From Mesostigma viride (Eukaryota; Streptophyta; Mesostigmatophyceae; Mesostigmatales; Mesostigmataceae): a DNA stretch of 64,000 bases. Location: NCBI GenBank assembly GCA_009746045.1, contig RPFO01000931.1, forward strand, positions 19,672-83,671. Direction: 5' to 3'. Below are positions 31,455-41,970 of the stretch, piece after piece. Positions within the stretch are counted from its first letter, which is position 1. Every line of letters starts with the position of its first letter. Position numbers and translations under genes: made by a program. The notes beneath the pieces were generated by a model, which was given only the letters and a program-made list of their open reading frames with translations, made no database searches and had not been told where the DNA came from.

Positions 31455-32035
31455 GGCGTGTAAAAAATGCAGGTGTTGGCGAGTTTTCGGCCCGCTTTCA
31501 GGGGTCCAACGGCCGTTGGGTGTCTAAAATGCATGCGTTAGCGTGTTTCCGGCCCGCTTTCAGGGGCCCAACGGCCGTTGGACGTCGAAAATGCATGTGT
31601 TGGCGTGTTTTCGGCCCGCTTTCAGGGGTCCAACGGCCGTTGGGTGTCGAAAATGCATGTAAAGGGCGTGTTTCAGGCCCACTTTCAGGGGTCCAACGGC
31701 CGTTGGGTGTAGAAAATGCATGTGTTGGCGTGTTTTCGGCCCGCTTTCAGGGGTCCAACGGCCGTTGGGTGTCGAAAATGCATGTGTTGGCGTGTTTCAG
31801 GCCCACTTTCAGGGGTCCAACGGCCGTTGGGTGTCGAAAATGCATGTGTTGGCGTGTTTTCGGCCCGCTTTCTGGGGTCCAACGGCCGTTGGGTGTCGAA
31901 AATGCATGTGTTGGCGTGTTTCAGGCCCACTTTCGGGGGTCCAACGGCCGTTGGGTGTCGAAAATGCATGTGTTGGCGTGTTTCAGGCGTACTTTCAGGG
32001 GTCCAACGGCCGTTGGGACCTACAAATTGGGTAAT
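31455..32035. repeat. ~62-bp minisatellite carrying the CCAACGGCCGTTGG palindrome
   Basis: About nine units of 61-64 bp. Each contains ggggtccaacggccgttggg, a gtcgaaaatgcatg segment and a ttggcgtgttt segment, then cggcccgcttt or caggcccacttt. Plus and minus ORFs are repeat artefacts. The array ends ~50 bp before the ORF of the next gene, so it lies in its 5' region. Confidence 0.95.
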
Positions 32036-32086
32036 TGTTGGAAAGCAATAATTTGATAAAAAGTCAAAACTTCGTCTGGATTCTGT

Positions 32087-35000
32087 ATGCGCGCGGATGC
32101 AGGTGAAGCGCACAACAAAGACCTAAGTCTCAAGTACGTCGAGATCAAGGGCAACCAACTTGCCCTCGACATGGCCAGCGCAATGGAATACTTGCTGAAG
32201 GACAACAATCACAAGACTGAAAACACGAAAACTGCAGTAGGCTTGAGGGCGCTTGAGCGGCTGCCAGGTGCGGTTGTGAAGGTTATGGGGAAACAGTACC
32301 GCCCTGCGCTGAAAAGAAAGGCGTCGGAGTCCTTCGCTCAGGAGGTTGTCGCTAATATCGTGCAAGGTTTCCAGGAATTGGGCAAGTCGGATGAGCACAG
32401 GAACGCGAAGTGCGCTGTGCTGTCAATGTGCTTGGGAAAGGACGGCATGAACAATCAAGGGCATTGCACTCTCGCGCGGCTGCTTCACGTCACGCCCAAG
32501 GATATCCAGACCGCAAGGGGAATGAGGATGGGGGGCGACCTTCCCGCCCTGAAGGCGCCCCCTCGTGCTTTACGGTCGGACAAGTTTCCGGAGGAGGTCA
32601 AAGACATCGTCGGGAGTTACTGGTTGTCAGACCTAAACACGAGGGCGTCTCCCAACCATAAGGACGTGGTCAATGAGTTCGAAAGGAAGGGAAACGCCAG
32701 GATCCTCATTTCCTCCCAGGGCGGAAGGTACTATTTGGACTCGCTTGAAACGATTTACAAGCGGTTCTGTTCTGACGCGTCGCCGTACAAGGGAGGTATC
32801 GTGACGACTGCGGACGGGACAAGGTACAAGGTGGGGTACACGAAGTTCGTGGAGTTCATGCCCAAGTGCGTAAAGGGCGTGTGGAAGGACCGGGACTTGT
32901 GCGCATGCGAAAAGCACGTCGTCTTCGAGTCTCTGCTCTCTGCCTTCGCCAAAGGCGTCAAGGAGTTGAAGAGCACGCTGGAGATCGAGGAGAGGGAGGG
33001 TATCCCTTCCGTGCCTGACAATGCCCATGATTTCGTTCGACGTTTCACCTGCCACAGGGCTGAGAGGGGGAGGGGGGCAAGGAGGGGGGAGGACGGGCGG
33101 CCCGTTCGTTAACGTCCCAATGAACTGCTTGGAAGGGACGTGCAACGAGTGTGGGATTTCCGAGTTCATCGTGACGGACCAGATGAAGGGGTGGACAAAG
33201 AAGTACACGTGGTTCGACTTCATAAAGGAGGGCACAGCGCCCCGTGGGACGGTAAGCATGTATATTTGCATCGTTGAATATATATATGTAGACTTTCATA
33301 CTTCCAACGGCCGTTGGCGTTGGGAAATTCCCAGCTGCTGACTTCCATTCTTCGGTCAATCCATGGTGCGCGGGCATGTATATTTGCATCGTTGAATATA
33401 TATTAAAAATATAATTACTTACAGCAGAGTGAAATCACTCAAACCAAAGCAAACGCCCAGCTATAAACCTATATACAGAGCCATGTCAAAGCTCTATACT
33501 ACGAAGTACGATAAGACCAATGGAAACGCCTAACGGGAGGAACCTAATAGCCCTGCTGCACCGCAAAATCAGCCCGCGTACGGCGGAGCATGATGTCCGC
33601 CATGGCCCGAGTCAGCGCCACCGACAAGCGCTGACGCCAATATGACGTCCAGGTCCGCGCCGACCATGGGGCCCGCTGGCCCTCCAGGTCCAGCCGGTCC
33701 TCCCGGAGCCGGCAACACTCCTTGAAGAAGGCGGAGTCGTTGAATATATATATGTAGACTTTCATACTTCCAACGGCCGTTGGCGTTGGGAAATTCCCAG
33801 CTGCTGACTTCCATTCTTCGGTCAATCCATGGTGCGCGGGTGTGTTGTGTTGCAGGAGGAGGATGTGGCGCCGCAAATGAACCTGCAGCAAAAACTCATC
33901 AAGTCAACCCTCTCGGAGCTCCATGAACTCATTACGGCGCGCTTCCCGGAATTCGCCATTCACGTCCATACATGGGCCTGGCAGCACCACGCTTACAAGG
34001 AGTGCATTGACGTGATGCCGCTGGGAACGGTGGTGGTCCTGATGGACTACTCGGAGAACTATTCGGACCACCTGCAGAAACAGTTGCAGGCGCAGTACTG
34101 GTACCCAAGTAGTTACGTCCTGATGCCGGTGATCGTGATGTACCGTGATCCCGTATCGCTGGAAATCAAAAGGGTGAAGCACGATTACATGGGGAAGGAC
34201 GTACCGAGGAATGCCCAGACCCTGGAGTTCGTGATGAAGAATACCCTTAACGTGCTGAGGGAGGAGGGGGTGGAGGTGAGGAACTGGATCAGTTGGTCCG
34301 ACAACTGTAAGGAGCAGTTCCAATCCCGGTATGTGTTGGCGATGGCTGCGGACCTGCTCGAGGCCGACCCCGACTTGGAATCATTGGAGTGGAACTACTC
34401 GTGTGCAGGACATGGGAAGGGGGAGTCGGACGGGGAGGGGGGGACGGTCAAAAGCATCCTCAAAAGAGCGCAGATGCAGGAGGACAATCGGAACCTGAAT
34501 ACGGTGGAGGCACTGGTGGCCTACCTGAACCGGGATTGGAGAACCGGCAAAGACTCGAGTCGACCATCGGCACAATCGGACGTGGTTCGACGGGCATTTC
34601 TTCTCGATAACGTAAGTAAAGACAGTTGCTTTCTGGTGGTCAAGTGCAGTTCTATAATTTGTCTCTGGTTACACTTTACAGAGGACAGCTTCCTTGATGC
34701 AGTTTGAAGTTTCATAAGGCCAACGGCCGTTGGAGCTGGAAAATCGTATAATTGTTGAGTGCCAACGGCCGTTGGAGTTGAGAAATGTACTTATATAAAG
34801 TTTCCAAGGGCCAACGGCCGTTGGAGTTGGGAAATCTTATAATTGTTGAGTGCCAACGGCCGTTGGAGTTGGGAAATGTGCTGTGATGTTGTTTCATGGA
34901 TTTACAATTGCAGATTCTCACGTCCGGTAAGGAGCGAGGCCCGATCCGAGATATCTCCACGGCACACCAGTGGCGACTGGACAAAAAGGGCGAGCGGGTC

Positions 35001-35698
35001 GAGGTGGTAAAGCTCAGGCGTTTTTCATGCTTCAGTTGTGCGGAGTGCCGAGAGGGCAAGTGGACGACATGCCCAAACGATTGGAGCAGCTCGTCGTGGA
35101 CTGTAAAACTCCAGGCGAGTAAGTCGCGGAACCCCACGCGATATCCGGGAACCCGCCTGAACCACGTTCAAACGGCAAGAAACGAGTTGGGGCGTGGTTT
35201 GCAGGAGGGGGAGGCCGTCGCAGTCGCATCTGAGAGGGGGCACAAGGACCATGTGCCCGACCACCCGTACTGGTTGGCGAAAGTTGTTCGAGTCGCCCAC
35301 CAACTCGACAAGGATGAGTGTTTAAACAAACATACAGGGGGGGGGGCGAGGTTTTTAAGAAAGGCAACTGGGTAATGTACGTAAAATACTTCGAGAGGTG
35401 CTCCTCCTCCGGATCGGACGCCCGACGCTTCTTCTGGAACCCAGACGACCGAGAACCCTTAACTGCAATCGTGTGCTACCTGAGCGTCGCAAAGGTCACG
35501 AAGGGCAAGTGGGAAGGACATCCGGACAACACGCGACAGGGCTGGTTCACAATTGCGAAGAAGGTGGACGCCGAAATTACGGTACGTCATTCCAAACATT
35601 ACTGTGTAAAATTGGTGTTTGTATGTCGCATGTGTTTTTTTGTCGACGGTCGTTCACCTTACTAATGTTACATACAGGGCAATCAGCCTATACTTTAG
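32087..35698 (+). CDS. Spliced transposase-like gene of an unrecognised RNase H-like family
   Basis: Proposed exons: 32087-33251, 33856-34611, 34914-35581 and 35678-35698 (ending GNQPIL-stop). The three main introns are gt-ag and phase 0 (33252-33855, 34612-34913, 35582-35677). Exon 1 changes frame near 33000; a 58-bp gt-ag intron 33000-33057 would restore it. Exon 3 changes frame at nine G (35338-35346). Features: Cys/His motif DLCACEKH; CLEGTCNEC; in exon 2, LMDYSENY, ISWSDNCKEQFQSRY and AGHGKGESDGEGGTVK, spaced like acidic motifs of an RNase H-type core; in exon 3, YWLAKVVRVAHQL...VFKKGNWVMYVKYFERC, a BAH/Tudor-like small barrel. The three-part motif set is what I would expect of a DDE transposase or domesticated derivative, but I cannot name the family. 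The start is uncertain; an upstream exon is possible. Confidence 0.6.
33274..33841. repeat. ~104-bp direct duplication within intron 1, bracketing a ~360-bp insert
   Basis: 33274-33377 and 33737-33841 are near-identical: gttgaatatatatatgtaga, the palindrome (33304-33317 and 33770-33783) and a tail ending ccatggtgcgcggg. The insert 33378-33736 has no gene. The duplication ends just before the intron's 3' splice site, so either copy could have supplied the branch region. Confidence 0.85.
34612..34913 (+). other. Intron 2 of the transposase-like gene, built of palindrome repeats
   Basis: The 302-bp gt-ag intron holds four CCAACGGCCGTTGG copies (34720, 34762, 34811, 34853), each followed by agctg or agttg. 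Segments around copies 1-2 and 3-4 are duplicates (tataattgttgagtg). Confidence 0.75.
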
Positions 35699-35943
35699 CT
35701 TGGCTGCATGGCGCATGTCGCATATCTTAATTTCTCAAAGCCAACGGCCGTTGGACTTACGAAACTGGACAAGTGCCAAGTGCGGATTGGGTACTAAAAT
35801 GGGCATTCTTGTTGAGGATGACCAGTTGTGTTTATATATTTTTGCATGGTGGCGGATGACTTGGCGTGTTGTTGCATTTTTACATACGGGTGTATGGTAG
35901 GCCTTAAACCCTAAACCCCTACACTCCTAAACCATATTTACCC
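35699..35943. other. 3' flank with one palindrome and a CCCTAAA-like tract
   Basis: Palindrome at 35741-35754. 35905-35920 reads taaaccctaaacccct, about two degenerate plant-type telomere units, just before the GT array. No gene. Confidence 0.6.
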
Positions 35944-37735
35944 TTATATGTTGGGTGTGTTGTGTGAATGTTGGGTATGTGTGTTGGGGCGTGTGTGTTG
36001 TGTGTGTGTGTTGGGTGCATTCATGAAGGTGCGGGGGCGTGTAGGGTGTGTGCAAAGTGTCTTGTGTGTTGATGTTGGGTGTGGGGGGGGGGAGGTACAT
36101 GTGTGTTGTGTGTGTGACTTAGTAGGTGTGTTGTGTGTGTGACTTAGGTGTGTGTGTTGTTTGTGTTGGATATGTGTTGTGTGTGTGTGTGTTGTGTGTG
36201 TGTAGGGTGTCTTGTGTGTTGGTTTCTTGTTTTTAGTAGGTGTTGGGTGTGTGTATGTCGGGTGCAAACATAGTGTGTGTGTGTGTGTGTGTTCGGTATG
36301 TGTGTTGGGTGTCTTGTGTGTGTGTGTTCGGTATGTGTGTTGAGGCGTGTGTGTGTGCTCTGTGTATGTATGTTGTGTGTGTGTGTGTTGGGGCGTGTGC
36401 GTGTGTGTGTTGTGTGCATGTTAATTGTCATGTATTGGTGTTGAGTGTGGGGGGGGATGGACGTGTGTGTTGTGTGTGACTTAGGTGTGTTATGTGTGTG
36501 TTGTGTGTGACTTAAGTGTGTAGTGTGTGTGTTGTGTGTGTTGGATGTGTGGTGTGGGTGTGGGTGTGGGTGTGTGGGTGGGTGGGGGGGGGGCCAAGTG
36601 TCTTGTGTGTTGGTATTGGGTTTGTGTGGGGGGGTGTACGTGTGTGTTGTGTGTGACTTAGGTGTGTTTTGTGTGTGTTGTGTGTGATCGACCTAGGTGT
36701 GTGTTGCGTGTGTGTGTTGGGTGTACATGTGTTCATAAAGGGTGTGGGTGTGTGTAGGGTGTGTGCAAAGTGTCTTGTGTGTTGGTGTTGGGTGTGTGGG
36801 GGGGGGAAAGTACGTGTGTGTTGTGTGTGTGACTTAGGTGTGTTGTGTGTGTGTTGTTTGCATGTTATTGTTGGTGTTGTGGGGGGGGGGATGTACGTGT
36901 ACGTGTGTTGTGTGTTGGTGTCTTATTTTTAGGTGTTGGTGTGTGTGTCGTGGGTGCAAACATTGTGTGTGTGTGTGTGTTGGGTGTGTGTTGGGTGTCT
37001 TGTGTGTTTGGTGTTTTTGGTAGGTGTTGTGTGTGCGTGTTTTCGGTATGTGTGTTGGGTGTCTTGTGTGTGTGTGGTATGTGTTTGGGTGTTGTTGTGT
37101 GTGCAGTGTTGGGGCATGTGTGTGTGTGTGTTGGGGCATGTGTGTGTGTTGTGGCATGTTAATTGTCATGTGTTGGTGTTGTGTGTGTGGGGGGGGGGAT
37201 GTACGTGTGTGTTGTGTGTTACTTAGGTGTGTTATGTGTGTGTTGGGTGTGGGTGTCGTGGGCCGACCGGTGCAAACATTGTGTGTGTGTGTGTGTGTTG
37301 GGTGTGTGTTGGGTGTCTTGTGTGTTGGTGTCTTGTTTTTAGTAGGTGTTGTGTGTGCGTGTTTTCGGTATGTGTGTTGGGTGTCTTTTGTGTGTGTGGT
37401 GTGTGTTTGGGTGTTGTTGTGTGTGCAGTGTTGGGGCATGTGTGTGTGTGTTGGGGCATGTGTGTGTGTGTGTTGGGGCATGTGTGTCAGTGTGTGTGTT
37501 GTGGCCTGTTAATTGTCATGTGTTGGTGTTGTGTGTGGGGGGGGCGGGATGTACCTGTGTGTTGTGTGTTATAACAACTATACTTAGGTGTGTTATGTGT
37601 GTGTTGCGTGTGTGTGTTGGGTGTGTGTTGCATGGCTGTCTTGTGTGTTGGTGTCTTGTTTTTAGGTGTTGGTGTGTGTCTTGGGTGCAAACATAGTGTG
37701 TGTGTGTGTTGGGTGTGTTGTTCGTGTGTGTATGA
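35944..37735. repeat. GT-rich degenerate microsatellite
   Basis: ~1.8 kb of tgtgtgttgggtgtg-type sequence with poly-G patches (tgtggggggg) and loosely repeated blocks of ~400 bp. The numerous Cys/Val/Gly or His/Thr ORFs are compositional. 37736-37856 is unique AT-rich sequence without a gene. Confidence 0.95.
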
Positions 37736-37856
37736 AAATATAGAAAATTGTTATATTTGACGATAGTCATAGTGTACTACTAAAAACTTGTACATACATA
37801 TGCTGGAATGATTTTCTTTTTACTATTTCATTCACTATTGCTTATTTCTTCACACA

Positions 37857-38321
37857 TGTACATGCACGCAAGGGGCGGCTGCACATACACGTACACACAC
37901 CGCGCACGCAAGGGGCGGCTGCACACACACGTACATCCACCGCGCACGCAAGGGGCAACTGCACACACACGTACATACACCGCGCACGCAAGGGGCGAGT
38001 GCGCACACACGTACATACACCGCGCACGCAAGGGGCGGCTGCACACACACGTACACACACCATGCACGCAAGGGCCGGCTGCACTCACATGTACATACAC
38101 CATGCACGCAAGGGGCGGCTGCACACACACGTACACACACCATGCACGCAAGGGCCGGCTGCACTCACATGTACATCCACCGCGCACGCAAGGGCCGGCT
38201 GCACACACACGTACATACACCGCGCACGCAAGGGGCAACTGCACACACATGTACATACACCGCGCAACCACGGGGCGGCTGCACACACACGTACATACAC
38301 CGCGCACGCAAGGGGCGGCTG
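37857..38321. repeat. 40-bp minisatellite, block 1
   Basis: The unit is gcacacacacgtacatacac followed by cgcgcacgcaaggggcggct, 40 bp, with variants catgcacg, agggccgg, ggggcaactg and gcaaccacgg. The block ends at ggctg, the target duplication of the LTR element. Confidence 0.97.
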
Positions 38322-38833
38322 TGTCAAGAATCCTGTCTTGAATATGCCCATTATGCTGACCGTGCAGAAATCTATAATACGGGCAACTGTATTCGAGCCC
38401 TAATTAACAAATAGATATGCTCGGATAGTAGTACCTAAGTGGGATTTGTCCTACGTGAACGGACACTATGACTATGTGCCAAGTTGTACAATGGCACTAG
38501 GACCATTGGTCACTATCTTCACCAGATTATAGTATTGTGTCATGTGCATGTCATACCATGCCGTACCGAGTCATGCATGCGCATGCACCATGTTCCAACA
38601 TACCAGCTGTCGTTATCGACCCATTGTCGGCCCATGCGCATACCAGGGCCGCCGCCACCACTCACCTACCATAATTACCAATGTTCACGCTACCTTGAGG
38701 TAGCCATGGAAAGCCACACCAAATGGACGTAATAAATAATTTTCCTGGCTCCTGACGCTTAAGTCGGCAATGATTCACCACCTACAAATTATTAATTTAA
38801 GTCCCCATAATAATAACCCCATGCCCGTTAACA
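38322..38833 (+). repeat. 5' LTR of the non-coding LTR element
   Basis: 512 bp; the second copy at 40481-40992 appears identical. Confidence 0.95.
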
Positions 38834-38845
38834 TGGTATCGGAGG
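38834..38845 (+). promoter_or_regulatory. Primer binding site
   Basis: tggtatcggagg directly follows the LTR. It differs at two positions from the tggtatcagagc PBS of many plant copia elements (initiator Met tRNA) and is the same as in the element at 47689-52220. Confidence 0.8.
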
Positions 38846-40472
38846 TCCGGGGCAAGATCTTTCAACGGAATTAACCAACCTCTAAGCGGCAGCTCACATT
38901 TTATTGAGCGCCTTGATCATAGTTTATATTTTCATATACGGAGCAGCTTGGTCGAATTCTTGTACTTGATACGACCATGATTATGGCGCAGATGCTACCG
39001 TGAAATTCAAGGCTTTCAATCGACTTACTTCAATGTGTGGTAACACCAAATATTCGGGGTGACACCTACCGTCGCTAAAATCCGTCAAGAATTTCCCAAG
39101 CTCCGGTGCGCAGGCCAGATCTACGCTTTTATACTTATATATGCCCGAAACTGATCAAACGCCAACATTTCGGTGATGGGGACGTCGGCACTGAAGCCTG
39201 GCACTCAAAAGGTGCCGGCTCTGGTTCCAGGCAGCGCCAGTGATTTTTTACCTGGCAGCACATTTTTGGCCGAGTGCAGTGCGTTCAATCGGCGCGGGGT
39301 CACTGACGGGCTCCCACTGAGCCGCGCGAGCTGTGAGCATCGACGAGAAATCGGCGGAGCTGTTTACCTCAAGAATTTTTCATGAGAACCGGTCTTTCTT
39401 TTGTACCGGCACCATTTCGCGTGGCATCAACATTCTTTTGGGCGCATTCTTTTAAACCGGAATTCTTTTTAAACGGTCATCACTTCAAGAGCCCAGAGCC
39501 TGCCATGCTCCAAGTTTCCAAGAAAAAGGGGAACATTCCCTGGGTCCTGCTCTCAAGGCCAGCCTGCTGACACAGCTGCACACCACACTAAGGAGGGTGC
39601 TCACTAACCCCCACGTTGTTTTCAGCACTAGTTGCAGTTTTATAATTCAGTCACATTTAACTAGTTGCAGGCACCACTAGCAGCAGTAACAGCTAGTTGC
39701 ATTATCACGTGCCAGCACTAGACACCCACTAGCAACCAGTTGCCCCATAATGTAAGCAGCAGTAACAGCACAGTCCCATCAGCACCATCACACTGGCATC
39801 AACAAGCACAGCAGGCAACACCAGCAGGAACAGAGTACACTGCATAGTCCATGCAGGCAGCTACCCACACTTGCCTAGCCAGCAAGGAGAAGTAGTAGCA
39901 CCCAGCAGCACATGCATGACTCTCCACCACAGGCGTAGAGTAGATAGTAGCTGCAGTCAGCTGCACGCACTTGTCTAGCTAGCAAGTAGCAGTCCAGCAA
40001 CCAGCTCTACATCCTCACGTCACAGTTCACCTTGTAGTAGTTGCAGTAAGTTGCATCAAAACCTGTTGGCAAACAAGTCAAAGTAGCACTACCAGCACCA
40101 CACAAGAAACTGTACCCACACACAGCATAGATCGTGTGTGCACACACAACAGCTGACGTCACCGGTTTACCAGCCGCTACCAGTTCCCAACGTTTCGAGC
40201 TGCAACCCTGGCATCAACCAGTACCGGCTACAGTCTGCATCCAGCCTCAACACTGAGCAACCAGTCTTTCCAGTTTAAGAGCCTGTTTCCAGTTTGGCTC
40301 CACCCTCGTGTGGCGCACTCCATGTGACAATATGGGGCTACACAACCTTGCCCTCATTTTTCTTGCTGTTTTATATCAAGACCAGGGTGTCGTGTAAGGA
40401 GGGAATCCACTTAGGTACCCGACTACCCTCGCCCAGGATCTAGCATTTGTATTTATAGACAGCATCATGTGC

Positions 40473-40480
40473 AAGGAGGG
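40473..40480 (+). promoter_or_regulatory. Polypurine tract
   Basis: aaggaggg immediately before the 3' LTR. Confidence 0.75.
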
Positions 40481-40992
40481 TGTCAAGAATCCTGTCTTGA
40501 ATATGCCCATTATGCTGACCGTGCAGAAATCTATAATACGGGCAACTGTATTCGAGCCCTAATTAACAAATAGATATGCTCGGATAGTAGTACCTAAGTG
40601 GGATTTGTCCTACGTGAACGGACACTATGACTATGTGCCAAGTTGTACAATGGCACTAGGACCATTGGTCACTATCTTCACCAGATTATAGTATTGTGTC
40701 ATGTGCATGTCATACCATGCCGTACCGAGTCATGCATGCGCATGCACCATGTTCCAACATACCAGCTGTCGTTATCGACCCATTGTCGGCCCATGCGCAT
40801 ACCAGGGCCGCCGCCACCACTCACCTACCATAATTACCAATGTTCACGCTACCTTGAGGTAGCCATGGAAAGCCACACCAAATGGACGTAATAAATAATT
40901 TTCCTGGCTCCTGACGCTTAAGTCGGCAATGATTCACCACCTACAAATTATTAATTTAAGTCCCCATAATAATAACCCCATGCCCGTTAACA
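40481..40992 (+). repeat. 3' LTR of the non-coding LTR element
   Basis: 512 bp, followed by the target duplication ggctg. Confidence 0.95.
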
Positions 40993-41089
40993 GGCTGCAC
41001 ACATACGTACCTACACCGCGCACGCAAGGGGCGACTGCACACACATGTACATCCACCGCGCACGCAAGGGCCGGCTGCACACACACGTA
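40993..41089. repeat. 40-bp minisatellite, block 2
   Basis: About two and a half units between two insertions; it ends in acgta, the target duplication of the palindromic element. Confidence 0.95.
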
Positions 41090-41970
41090 AGTTACGTTAA
41101 ATAGTGCCGGAACCTTTTGCCGCCTGAGGCAAATCGGTCCGTAACACTATTTTGCCCGGAATAACCACTTCCGAGCACCCAAGTTAATTCGGCCGAATTA
41201 ACTTGGGTGCTCGGAAGTGGTTATTCCGGGCAAAATAGTGTTACGGACCGATTTGCCTCAGGCGGCAAAAGGTTCCAGCACTATTTAACGTAACTAAAAC
41301 CTGGCCTCGTGGAGGGGGACGAAGAGCCCGAGACATCCGCCTAGGCCGCTGAGCACGCACCACTAAATGCGCCGGAGCTGCCTCAGTGAGGATTCGAACC
41401 CCTGACCTCCAAGTTGCACAGGTTTTAGTTACGTTAAATAGTGCCGGAACCTTTTGCCGCCTGAGGCAAATCGGTCCGTAACACTATTTTGCCCGGAATA
41501 ACCACTTCCGAGCACCCAAGTTAATTCGGCCGAATTAACTTGGGTGCTCGGAAGTGGTTATTCCGGGCAAAATAGTGTTACGGACCGATTTGCCTCAGGC
41601 GGCAAAAGGTTCCGGCACTATTTAACGTAACTAAAACCTGTGCAACTTGGAGGTCAGGGGTTCGAATCCTCACTGAGGCAGCTCCGGCGCATTTAGTGGT
41701 GCGTGCTCAGCGGCCTAGGCGGATGTCTCGGGCTCTTCGTCCCCCCTCCACGAGGCCAGGTTTTAGTTACGTTAAATAGTGCCGGAACCTTTTGCCGCCT
41801 GAGGCAAATCGGTCCGTAACACTATTTTGCCCGGAATAACCACTTCCGAGCACCCAAGTTAATTCGGCCGAATTAACTTGGGTGCTCGGAAGTGGTTATT
41901 CCGGGCAAAATAGTGTTACGGACCGATTTGCCTCAGGCAGCAAAAGGTTCCGGCACTATTTAACGTAACT
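41090..41970. mobile_element. 881-bp compound palindromic element P-S-P-S'-P with 5-bp TSD
   Basis: Three 206-bp palindromes (41090-41295, 41427-41632, 41765-41970), each starting agttacgttaaatagtgcc, ending with its complement and centred on aattcggccgaatt. Between them is a ~131-bp spacer, minus at 41296-41426 and plus at 41633-41764, so the whole element is one large palindrome centred near 41530. Direct duplications acgta (41085-41089 and 41971-41975) flank it. The spacer begins aaaacctg and ends caggtttt, and holds a tRNA-like box B, ggttcgaatcc (41659-41669). There is no coding capacity. The ends AGTTA...TAACT match the LTR ends of the copia-like elements. Confidence 0.85.
41659..41669 (+). 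promoter_or_regulatory. Pol III box B-like motif in the spacer
   Basis: ggttcgaatcc inside gaggtcaggggttcgaatcc, also present inverted at ~41390-41400 and in the spacers near 53090, 63630 and 63900. No box A identified. Confidence 0.35.

Larger units (their letters stand above)
38322..40992 (+). mobile_element. Non-coding LTR retrotransposon (LARD/TRIM-like)
   Basis: 2,671 bp with 512-bp LTRs (38322-38833 and 40481-40992) that appear identical, TG...CA ends (tgtcaagaat...cgttaaca) and the 5-bp duplication ggctg (38317-38321 and 40993-40997). The PBS and polypurine tract are in the right places for plus orientation. The 1.65-kb interior has only short ORFs without recognisable domains, and a region of repeated ctagttgcag-type motifs (39640-40060). 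It must be moved by proteins from another element. Confidence 0.9.

Noticed and set aside
35944-37735. Cys/Val-rich and His/Thr-rich ORFs of 60-215 codons
   Set aside because: Products of the GT microsatellite in several frames.
41090-41970. The three palindromes as a sequencing or cloning adaptor artefact
   Set aside because: A 5-bp TSD, diverged copies at 52951 and 63327, and arm-compensated variants argue for a real element, though assembly errors in such inverted repeats cannot be excluded.
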